DNA of 64,000 nucleotides from Clostridium chauvoei. GTDB taxonomy: Bacteria; Bacillota; Clostridia; Clostridiales; Clostridiaceae. The stretch is from contig NZ_CP018624.1 in NCBI RefSeq assembly GCF_002327185.1, forward strand, positions 806,001 to 870,000, written 5' to 3'. Below the pieces are notes generated by a model. It was given only the letters and a program-made list of their open reading frames with translations. It searched no databases and was not told where the DNA came from. The translations under genes and the position numbers were made by a program. Positions 8,603 through 15,104 of this stretch are shown here, one piece after another (positions within the stretch are counted from its first letter, which is position 1; every line of letters begins with the position of its first letter).

Positions 8603-9950
8603 TGAGTATTGGGAAAAAAGAATAGCTAATAGTACATGGAAAACTTATAATAATTTAGAAGAAAAGAATAGAACTTTACTTGAGATGTATCAGGAAGCTA
8701 GTTTAAGCATATCAGATGAATTATATAGAGTTGCAGAAAAAGTCAAAACAAGTACTCCTACCTTATCAGATATGCACAAATATAATAGATTAATTGGACT
8801 GCAAAAGAATATAGAAAATATTATACGAGACCTTGGAGACAATGTTGAAAGCTTTGGTAAAACTAATATGATTGAAGGGTTTAAAGAAACCTATTCTAAT
8901 ATAATGATAAATATGGGATTAACTCAATTTGATTTTGTTCCTAAAAAAGTAATGGAAGAAATGCTTAGAAAACCTTGGTTAGGAAGTAACTTTTCAGAAA
9001 GACTGTGGAAGAATAATCAGGTATTAGTATCTAATTTGAATGATATATTAACTAATGGGATTATACAGGGAAAGACTATTACAGAGATGGCAATACAACT
9101 AAATAATAGAATGAATGAAGGGTTTAATGTAAGTCATAGACTTGTAAGAACTGAAACAATGCATTATTTAAATGAAAGTACCAAGAAGGCATATAAAGAT
9201 AGTGGTTGTCAGAAGGTTCAATTATGGGCTGCAACAGATGAAAGAACTTGTCATGTATGTGGAATGAAGCATGGAAATATATATGAGTTAAGATCATGTC
9301 CTACATTGCCATTACATTCAAACTGTAGATGTACTATATTGCCAGTTATAGATGAAAAGAGTGCTAAGAAAGATTATGATAATGCTAAAGAAGATATAAA
9401 TAATGAGTTTAATAAAAGAAATAATTTAGATAATGGATTTAATAATAAAAATAGAAAGTTAAATATATCTAAAGCAAGTTTAAAGCATTCAAATGAAGGT
9501 GATTTTACTAATCCTAGAAATCCTAAGAAGGTTAAACCAGGAGAAATAAAGCTTAAAAGTGGAGGTCATGGAGAAGATAATATTAAGCTTTTAGATAAAC
9601 GTCAAATAGAGTATAATATACTTAAGAAGTATTCTAATGGTGTAAGATGTGGAAATGTACCTAAGCATAGTGATAAGAAGAAAAGGAATGATATTAATCA
9701 AAGTTGGTTTCCTAAAGAATGGAAAGCAAAAGATATTGAGAAAGCTGGTATATATGTAGTTAATTTGAAAGACAAAAGTAAATATATAATAGAAAAATTT
9801 GAATTTAATGGTATTACTACTGCTATATATAAATATGCAAACTATAATGATGTTACTGTAGTAGTATGTTATAATTGTAATGAGAGAAAAATTAAAACTA
9901 TCTTTCCAGATAATATTCAAAGATTAGTGGAGGTGAAGAAGAATGATTAA
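8592..9950 (+). CDS. MuF head-morphogenesis protein with C-terminal EndoU-like nuclease domain
   Basis: 452 residues in two parts. Residues 1-260 are a MuF/SPP1 gp7-type minor head protein: VRTETMHYLNEST near 185, then CHVCG (220-224) and LHSNCRCTILP (241-251), the signature of the Mu gpF domain. After an Asn/Lys-rich linker (about 255-315) comes a domain unrelated to head assembly: LKSGGHGEDN (H326), NGVRCGNVPKHSDKKKR (H359 and nearby lysines), NQSWFPKEW and KIKTIFPD. This resembles bacterial EndoU ribonuclease domains, whose active site is His-His-Lys. Temperate Firmicutes phages are known to carry MuF polymorphic toxins built this way. The toxin family name rests on my reading of motifs; the two-part architecture is plain. 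Confidence 0.8.
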   Translation: MKSSEYWEKRIANSTWKTYNNLEEKNRTLLEMYQEASLSISDELYRVAEKVKTSTPTLSDMHKYNRLIGLQKNIENIIRDLGDNVESFGKTNMIEGFKETYSNIMINMGLTQFDFVPKKVMEEMLRKPWLGSNFSERLWKNNQVLVSNLNDILTNGIIQGKTITEMAIQLNNRMNEGFNVSHRLVRTETMHYLNESTKKAYKDSGCQKVQLWAATDERTCHVCGMKHGNIYELRSCPTLPLHSNCRCTILPVIDEKSAKKDYDNAKEDINNEFNKRNNLDNGFNNKNRKLNISKASLKHSNEGDFTNPRNPKKVKPGEIKLKSGGHGEDNIKLLDKRQIEYNILKKYSNGVRCGNVPKHSDKKKRNDINQSWFPKEWKAKDIEKAGIYVVNLKDKSKYIIEKFEFNGITTAIYKYANYNDVTVVVCYNCNERKIKTIFPDNIQRLVEVKKND

Positions 9951-10254
9951 TGGTGAAAGAGTTTCGGAAATACTACAATACAGAAAATGGACAGTTGAAC
10001 ATAATGTAGATGCTCCAATGGAGTGGTGGGATGAACTACCGATAATATTTTCTAAAGATATAAAAGAAACAATTAAATACTTCGATAATTTTAAAGAAGA
10101 AGATATATATATACTTACAGAGATATTTGAAGATATAGCTAAAAAGTCTCAAAGTAAAGATTTTATTAGGTTTATAGAAAAGCTTGAAAAACAATACCCC
10201 AATATTGATATGAAACAAGAAATACAGTGGGCAAAATATGCAATAGAAGATTAA
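9943..10254 (+). CDS. Putative immunity protein for the MuF-linked toxin
   Basis: 103 residues, acidic and rich in Trp and Phe (APMEWWDELPIIFSKD, then EEDIYILTEIFEDIAKKSQSKDFI, ending IQWAKYAIED). It is predicted to be helical, with no signal peptide. It overlaps the 3' end of the toxin-domain gene by 8 bases and is followed at once by a strong terminator. Tight coupling, small size and acidity are what one expects of the immunity partner of a polymorphic toxin. I do not recognise the family by sequence, so the role is inferred from context. It has no evident role in head assembly. Confidence 0.6.
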   Translation: MINGERVSEILQYRKWTVEHNVDAPMEWWDELPIIFSKDIKETIKYFDNFKEEDIYILTEIFEDIAKKSQSKDFIRFIEKLEKQYPNIDMKQEIQWAKYAIED

Positions 10255-10290
10255 AAAGCACTTACTAAGTTAAATAGTAGGTGCTTTTAT
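10253..10290. terminator. Terminator closing the toxin/immunity cassette
   Basis: AAAAGCACTTACTA pairs with TAGTAGGTGCTTTT over 14 bp with one G-U pair, then ATTAT. It is symmetric enough to act in both directions and lies immediately after the putative immunity gene, in the middle of the head operon. Confidence 0.75.
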
Positions 10291-10467
10291 TATACAAATA
10301 TAAATACTTCGTTGTTATTACTACGAAATGATACTTTTTAATATAAATGTTTAGTTTATATAAACAAAAAAAGTATAAATTAATCTTTATAAATGGCATA
10401 AAACCGTAATAAAAATAGAGTTCGTGAAATTAAGATTTAGCGAAATAAATTTATTAAGGAGAAAAAT

Positions 10468-10743
10468 ATGAAAATTGTATGTAAGAAATGTAATGGTGAA
10501 TTTGAACCTGAAAATGATATGTTAGAAGAAAGTTATCTAGGAGCAATGATAACAGAAACATATTTTAATTGTCCTTATTGTAATAAGAAATATTTAGTGT
10601 GTATTAATAGTAAAATCACTAGAAAATTAATTAAACAAATAAAAGTATATACGGCTATAGGAGATATTGAGAAAGTAAATAAAATAAGAAAAGATCTAAA
10701 GATAGAAATGGATAGGTTGAATGGTAAAGTACTTAATAATTAA
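10468..10743 (+). CDS. Small zinc-ribbon phage protein
   Basis: 91 residues. CKKC (5-8) and CPYC (near 37) form a four-cysteine zinc site, followed by a basic helical tail (SKITRKLIKQIK onwards). It has a good AAGGAG and its own hairpin terminator, so it stands as a separate unit between the toxin cassette and the scaffold. Homologous small proteins occur in many clostridial phages; function unknown. Confidence 0.65.
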   Translation: MKIVCKKCNGEFEPENDMLEESYLGAMITETYFNCPYCNKKYLVCINSKITRKLIKQIKVYTAIGDIEKVNKIRKDLKIEMDRLNGKVLNN

Positions 10744-10757
10744 GTACTTTTTATTAT
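10726..10757 (+). terminator. Terminator overlapping the stop of the zinc-ribbon gene
   Basis: AAAGTACTTAA (10726-10736) and TTAAGTACTTT (10740-10750) form a perfect 11-bp stem, followed by TTATTAT. The stop codon lies in the right arm. Confidence 0.75.
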
Positions 10758-10799
10758 ATCTAAATTTAAGGATGATAAGAAATAAATTGTGAACAACTA

Positions 10800-10830
10800 A
10801 AAGTCTTAGGAAACTAAGGCTTTTTATATT
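10800..10830 (+). terminator. Second terminator in tandem, GAAA tetraloop
   Basis: AAAGTCTTAG, GAAA loop, CTAAGGCTTT (10 bp with one G-U) followed by TTTATATT. Two terminators within 100 bases before the scaffold and capsid genes imply a promoter or antitermination for those highly expressed genes. Confidence 0.7.
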
Positions 10831-10832
10831 GC

Positions 10833-10915
10833 CCTTTTTACAGGTTTGCAGGGCATAAAGAACAAAGGTGACTCTACATTACCTGGAGAGCAGGTATAAA
10901 AATCTATTAGAAGTA
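10833..10915 (+). other. Scaffold-gene leader with hairpin (possible conserved RNA motif)
   Basis: TGCCCT and AGGGCA flank a loop at about 10830-10855, followed by a G-rich tract with ACCTGGAGAGCAGGT, which can also fold (ACCTG/CAGGT). Structured RNA motifs have been reported upstream of GP20-type scaffold genes in Firmicutes phages. I recall the names GP20-a and GP20-b but cannot verify a match here. Confidence 0.4.
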
Positions 10916-10930
10916 AAGGAGAAAGATAAA

Positions 10931-11524
10931 ATGGAATGGTTAAGAAAATTATTAGAAAGTGCAAAAATAGTTGATGGTAGGCTGGATATTGAAGCATTAA
11001 TGAAAGATATTAATACAGAGTTTCCTAAAAATGCGGTGCCAAAGGAAACATTCAATGATATTAATGGACAGCTTAAAACAGCTAATACAACTATAGCAGA
11101 CTTAAAGAAAAATAATGTTGATAATGAAACATTGCAGAAAACAATCAAAGATCATGAATCAACTATTAAGACACAAAAGGCTGAGTATGAAGCTAAGGTT
11201 AGAAATTTAACTCTAGATAGTGCTATTGAAAAAGCATTATCTCAAGCTAAAGCAAAACATAGTGATTTACTGGCTAGTAAAATTGATAGGGAAAAACTAT
11301 CAATAAATAAAGATGGTGAAATTACAGGTCTTGATGATCAGTTAAAAGGATTAAAGGATAATTATAAAGATTTATTCGAAGAAAAGATAAGTGGAATTCC
11401 ACCAGTAAATCCAGAAGGTGGTTCAGGAGGAAATAACACATATGAAGCATTAATGGCCAATGCTGATAATATGACCGCTGAAGAAGTAGCAGCTCAATTT
11501 ATGGCTATACAAAATAATAAATAG
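10931..11524 (+). CDS. Phage capsid scaffolding protein (GP20 family)
   Basis: 197 residues from ATG 10931; AAAGGAG lies 9 bases upstream, whereas an upstream in-frame GTG at 10868 has no such site. Typical scaffold layout: EWLRKLL start, a central coiled coil (about 45-110), LTLDSAIEKALSQAKAKH, and a Gly/Asn-rich C-terminal tail. The protein fills the prohead during assembly and then leaves or is digested. It is followed by the major capsid gene 15 bases later. Confidence 0.88.
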   Translation: MEWLRKLLESAKIVDGRLDIEALMKDINTEFPKNAVPKETFNDINGQLKTANTTIADLKKNNVDNETLQKTIKDHESTIKTQKAEYEAKVRNLTLDSAIEKALSQAKAKHSDLLASKIDREKLSINKDGEITGLDDQLKGLKDNYKDLFEEKISGIPPVNPEGGSGGNNTYEALMANADNMTAEEVAAQFMAIQNNK

Positions 11525-11539
11525 AAAGAGGGAATTTAA

Positions 11540-12427
11540 ATGACAGTAACAAATTTTAAAGCAACATTATGGGAAGGTGCATTGATTGCCAATTTTCATT
11601 CAGTATCAGTAGCAGAGGCAGTCTCAACAAAACCAACTAAAATTAAAGGAAATAAAGTAATATTTAATAGAGTTGGAGCAGGAACTATAAAGGATTATTC
11701 AGGAACTGTTTCATGGGATGAAATTAATACTACTCCAATAGAAATGACTTTTGATAAAAAGAAGTATTTTGCATTTAGTTTAGATGATTGCGATAAGGTA
11801 CAATTAGTAGCGGATGTTATGGCAGCAACTACAGCAGAACATGCAGCAGTATTAGCTGAAACATATGATAAGGATTTTTATATTACATTAGCAGGAGGTG
11901 TTAAATCATCTAATAAAATAGGTGCATCATCTTCAAAGAAGGATATATCATCTAAAAATATATATGATTATATTGTTGACTTAGGAACTATACTTTCTAA
12001 AAATAAAGTACCTAAAACGGATAGATATGTAACTATAGATGCAGAGATTCTAGGGTTACTTTCTAAAGATAGAAGATTTACATCTAATCCAGTAGTGCTT
12101 CAAAATGGAGTAGTTGAAGGACAAACTATAAATGGTATGAAAGTTATATGTAGTGAAGAAAAACCAGCTAACCAAATAGTTGCTCATTATAAAGGAGCTA
12201 TAGGTGCTGCTAAACAATTAGATGAAATGGAAGCTATGAGGCTTCAAAATAGTTTTGCTGATGGCGTTAGAGGGTTATGTATGTATGGATCAAAAGTTCT
12301 TAGAGATGATGCAATTGCAGTATTGTTTTATAATGTAATATCAACAGATCAAGTTGCTCCAACTAAGGTTGAAATAGCTAATACTAAAGATAATCCAGTA
12401 AATACAAAGGAAGTTGCAGGAGCATAA
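11540..12427 (+). CDS. Major capsid protein
   Basis: 295 residues, directly after the scaffold with a GAGGG ribosome binding site. The N-terminus TVTNFKATLWEGALIANFHS and the segments GTVSWDEINTTPIEMTFDKK and AYDKDF-like regions match HK97-fold coat proteins of clostridial and lactococcal-type siphophages as I remember them. It is rich in Ala, Val and Asp and has no signal or membrane segment. It assembles the icosahedral shell. Confidence 0.85.
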   Translation: MTVTNFKATLWEGALIANFHSVSVAEAVSTKPTKIKGNKVIFNRVGAGTIKDYSGTVSWDEINTTPIEMTFDKKKYFAFSLDDCDKVQLVADVMAATTAEHAAVLAETYDKDFYITLAGGVKSSNKIGASSSKKDISSKNIYDYIVDLGTILSKNKVPKTDRYVTIDAEILGLLSKDRRFTSNPVVLQNGVVEGQTINGMKVICSEEKPANQIVAHYKGAIGAAKQLDEMEAMRLQNSFADGVRGLCMYGSKVLRDDAIAVLFYNVISTDQVAPTKVEIANTKDNPVNTKEVAGA

Positions 12428-12445
12428 GAGAGGCAAAGTCCTCTC
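12428..12445 (+). other. Perfect hairpin after the capsid gene
   Basis: GAGAGG, six-base loop, CCTCTC, with no T-run. It probably protects the abundant capsid mRNA 3' end or marks a processing site. Confidence 0.45.
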
Positions 12446-12470
12446 GTCCTTTATGGAATGAGGTGTTAAA

Positions 12471-12791
12471 GTGATTCAAGAAGAGCAAAAAATAAAGATA
12501 TTAAAATCATTAAAATTAAGACCAGGTATATCTAATTTTAATGATGAATTATTAAAGGATTTAATATCAGATTATTTTAATGATGTAGCAGAGTCTATAA
12601 ACCTATCAGAAGGCTTACAAATGCCAGTAGGTTGTATCAATATTGTTAAAGAATTAGTAGTTGTTAAAATTAATAGATTAGGTTCAGAAGGGATTTCAAG
12701 TGAATCACATGAGGGAATAAGTCAAACGTATACTGATGATATTCCTAATGAAATTAAGACAAAACTTAGAAGATATAGGAGATTGCCGTGA
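12471..12791 (+). CDS. Head-tail connector protein
   Basis: 106 residues from a GTG start preceded by GAGGTG. Helical, with LRPGISNFNDELLKDLISDYFNDV and MPVGCINIVKELVVVKINRLGSEGISSES, a pattern of the gp6/YqbG-like head-completion family that forms the first ring under the portal. The position after the capsid gene supports this. The stop overlaps the next start by 4 bases. Confidence 0.75.
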   Translation: MIQEEQKIKILKSLKLRPGISNFNDELLKDLISDYFNDVAESINLSEGLQMPVGCINIVKELVVVKINRLGSEGISSESHEGISQTYTDDIPNEIKTKLRRYRRLP

Positions 12792-13102
12792 GTATAATAA
12801 GTGATATGAACTCTATTATGTTGCAAGTTAAAGAGAAGGTTAAAAAACCTTCTGGAGCTAGTGGGGAAGAATGGAAAGATGTTAAATTAATAGATATTTC
12901 TATATATCACACTAATGATATGAAAAATACTCAAAGCGTTAGGTATAATGAAAGTACTAATACAGGTATAACATTTTACAAAGATATTAATAAGAATGTT
13001 AATCGACTTAAAGATGGAGATACAATTTACAATATAACTAAGGTTAATACAAAAGGTAGATTCACAACTTTATTATTAAAGGTGGTAGAAACTAATGGAT
13101 AA
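12788..13102 (+). CDS. Head closure/head-tail adaptor protein
   Basis: 104 residues, GTG start overlapping the previous stop. Mostly beta-rich (ITFYKDINKNVNRLKDGDTIYNI; KGRFTTLLLKVVE), as in SPP1 gp16-type stoppers. It is assigned mainly by gene order: second small gene after the capsid, before the HK97 gp10-like gene, which it overlaps by 8 bases. Confidence 0.6.
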   Translation: MSIISDMNSIMLQVKEKVKKPSGASGEEWKDVKLIDISIYHTNDMKNTQSVRYNESTNTGITFYKDINKNVNRLKDGDTIYNITKVNTKGRFTTLLLKVVETNG

Positions 13103-13505
13103 TAAGGATTTTGAAAGAAGTATAGAAAATGCAACTATTCATATTATTCAAGAAGTAGCTAAAAATATGGGGAAAGCATGTCTTTTAATAGAAAGAGAGG
13201 CTAAGAAGAATTGTCCAGTAGATCAAGGTCACTTAAGAGCAGCTATGCAACATGAAGTAACTGTTAGTAGTAAGGAAATTATAGGTAAAGTTTCGAATAG
13301 TTCTGAAATAGCTCCATATGTACATCAAGGTACTGGAATATATGCTAAAGATGGAAATGGAAGAAAAACACCATGGAAATATAAAGCTAGATCAGGAAAA
13401 TATAAAGGATGGCATATAACAAAAGGACAAAAAGCTAAACCTTTTTTAGATAAAGCTAAATTAGATAATAAAGATAAAATAGTAAATATATTGGCAGGTG
13501 ATTAA
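13095..13505 (+). CDS. HK97 gp10-like tail completion protein
   Basis: 136 residues. The N-terminal helix with EREAKKNCPVDQGHLRAAM and the following SNSSEIAPYVHQGTGIYAKDGNGRKTPW are the hallmark of the HK97 gp10/SPP1 gp17-like family (CPVDTGxLR, YAxxVExGT). It links head and tail. It is followed without a gap by the next gene. Confidence 0.85.
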   Translation: MDNKDFERSIENATIHIIQEVAKNMGKACLLIEREAKKNCPVDQGHLRAAMQHEVTVSSKEIIGKVSNSSEIAPYVHQGTGIYAKDGNGRKTPWKYKARSGKYKGWHITKGQKAKPFLDKAKLDNKDKIVNILAGD

Positions 13506-13859
13506 ATGTTAGAAATAGCAATAAAAAATATTCTAGAAGAAACAACTGGATTAGATGTAACGCCTGTATTTGGAGTAGGAGAACCACCATTTATAACATA
13601 TACAGTTATACCTATTGGCGGTGGAACTATTAAAGAGAGTCAAGTTGAAATTAAGATAATAGATATTGATTTTGATAATGCTTTACAAATAAGAGAAAAG
13701 ATATTAAAAAAGTTAGATATAGAATATAAAGATCCTTCATTAGTTAACCACAATATAGTATTAAGGAGTGGGTTAGCTGGTGGAGGTTCTTTATTTAATG
13801 ATTCAATTCAAATGTGGGAAGTGTCCTGCATTTTTATTATTAAATGGAGGAGTAAATAG
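13506..13859 (+). CDS. Tail terminator-like protein
   Basis: 117 residues. LDVTPVFGVGEPPFITYTVIPIGGG, then a helical DFDNALQIREKILKKL and a final beta strand. Size and place between the gp10-like protein and the tail tube fit the small tail terminator that caps the tube. The sequence signature is weak, so the call is largely by order. It starts directly after the preceding stop, and the tube gene starts directly after its own stop. Confidence 0.6.
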   Translation: MLEIAIKNILEETTGLDVTPVFGVGEPPFITYTVIPIGGGTIKESQVEIKIIDIDFDNALQIREKILKKLDIEYKDPSLVNHNIVLRSGLAGGGSLFNDSIQMWEVSCIFIIKWRSK

Positions 13860-14417
13860 ATGGCAAAAGACAATAATGAAATTGTATTAGGTGCTGGGGA
13901 AGTGTATATGTATGAATTTACTGGAACTGAAATACCCCAAGATGAAGAAGTAGAAACAGAAGAACATAATGTTGGTCATTGTTCAGGAGGATTTAGTATA
14001 GATTATAAACCTGAAAAATATGATGTTAAAAATCAATATGGAAAAACAGTTAAGAGTTTTATAACTAAGGAAGAAATAACAGCTAAAACAGGAATATTAA
14101 CTTGGTCTTTAGAAAAGTTATCATTGTTATCTACAGCTAAATTTACTACAGATAAAGAAAAGAAGATAAGAGTATTGAAGTTTGGAGGAGGAGGAGCTCT
14201 TAAAACAATTCTTGTAAGATTTGTCCATACTAAAGAAAATGGAAAGAAAATAAGATTTACAATGATAGGTCAGGGTGGTAATGGATTTAGTTTAGAGTTC
14301 TCAGATAAGGAGTTAACAGTAGATAGTCAAATTACTGCAATAGAATATATTAAAAATTTCCTTGCAGAGTTTGTAGAGGAATTAACAGATGAAGAGGTAA
14401 AGGCAATATCTGGTTAA
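13860..14417 (+). CDS. Major tail tube protein
   Basis: 185 residues, beta-rich, with a short acidic N-terminus and GAGEVYMYEFTG near the start. ITAKTGILTWSLEKLSLL, VLKFGGGGALKTILVRFVHTKENG and a Gly-rich strand pattern follow. It polymerises into the flexible tail tube. Gene order (after the terminator protein, before the frameshifting chaperones) makes this the major tail protein. A hairpin terminator follows, which would keep its level above that of the later tail genes. Confidence 0.8.
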   Translation: MAKDNNEIVLGAGEVYMYEFTGTEIPQDEEVETEEHNVGHCSGGFSIDYKPEKYDVKNQYGKTVKSFITKEEITAKTGILTWSLEKLSLLSTAKFTTDKEKKIRVLKFGGGGALKTILVRFVHTKENGKKIRFTMIGQGGNGFSLEFSDKELTVDSQITAIEYIKNFLAEFVEELTDEEVKAISG

Positions 14418-14431
14418 AATTATATAGTGTT

Positions 14432-14456
14432 AGAGTGCTTTAAGCACTCTTTTTTA
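14432..14456 (+). terminator. Partial terminator between tail tube and chaperone genes
   Basis: AGAGTGC, loop TTTAA, GCACTCT, then TTTTTT. It is short and probably leaky, lowering transcription past the abundant tube gene. Confidence 0.65.
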
Positions 14457-14487
14457 ATTTAAATAAAATAAATTAGGAGGAATATAA

Positions 14488-14790
14488 ATGGTGTTAGATT
14501 TAGATAAATATTTAAAGCAAAGTATAGATATTAAGATTAATGGAGAGGTTCTTGAAATACTTCAACCAACAGCAAAGATGACTAAAGAAATAGGAAAGTT
14601 AGAAAGGGATGTAACAGAAGATAATTACTTAGAAATAAAGAGTAAGACAACTCATCTTATATTAAATAATAATAACTCTAATAAAAAATTAACTTTAGAG
14701 GATATAGATAATATACCATATAAGTTACAAGACTTAATAATTAAAGAATTGACTAATATGGTATATGAGGCAAATAATGACCCAAACTAG
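14488..14790 (+). CDS. Tail assembly chaperone, short form (gpG-like)
   Basis: 100 residues starting MVLDLDKYLKQSIDIKINGE with AGGAGG upstream. It contains a helical region LTLEDIDNIPYKLQDLI. It lies between the tail tube and tape measure genes, the position of the lambda gpG analogue, which keeps the tape measure soluble and recruits tube subunits. A minority of ribosomes is expected to shift at CCCAAAC near its 3' end to make the longer GT form. Confidence 0.85.
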   Translation: MVLDLDKYLKQSIDIKINGEVLEILQPTAKMTKEIGKLERDVTEDNYLEIKSKTTHLILNNNNSNKKLTLEDIDNIPYKLQDLIIKELTNMVYEANNDPN

Positions 14791-15104
14791 CAATCCCCAT
14801 ACCAAAGGGGAAAATAGGAAAGGCAATAATTAATAAGTATATAAGTAATGAAGAATGGGAAGAAAGCTATATTCTATGTACAGGGGAATTAAGAAGGATA
14901 TCTGAATATACGAAGCTTAATTTTAATGAAATTTTAAACCTTCCATATTCATTATATCTACTTTATAGAAAAGAAAGTTGGATAGATAGTTGGAGTAAAA
15001 CAGAAGATGGACGAGAATTTTTAAAAGCATTATGGAGATTAAAACAAACTAAAGCAGATATAAAAAAAATTAGGGAATTTCAACATAGAAAGGAGGTTAA
15101 TTAA
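14488..15104 (+). CDS. Tail assembly chaperone, long form (gpGT-like) by -1 frameshift
   Basis: The heptamer CCCAAAC (14781-14787) is in phase as C CCA AAC, followed after 6 bases by the hairpin TCCCC/GGGGA (14794-14811). After a -1 slip the frame continues from CTA at 14787 to the TAA at 15102-15104, adding 105 residues (LAIPIPKGKIGKAIINKY onwards, ending HRKEVN), about 205 in total. The added frame has no start codon or ribosome binding site of its own at its 5' end, so it is made only as a fusion. Its stop overlaps the tape measure ATG. This is the classic G/GT arrangement of long-tailed phages. Confidence 0.85.
14781..14811 (+). promoter_or_regulatory. Programmed -1 frameshift signal
   Basis: Slippery heptamer CCCAAAC directly before the UAG stop of the 0 frame, a short spacer, and a 5-bp GC hairpin (TCCCC at 14794-14798, GGGGA at 14807-14811) as stimulator. 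Confidence 0.8.

Noticed and set aside
9591..9920. Long - strand frame inside the MuF toxin gene
   Set aside because: It is the mirror of an AT-rich coding region, rich in Ile, Phe and Tyr, and has no ribosome binding site.
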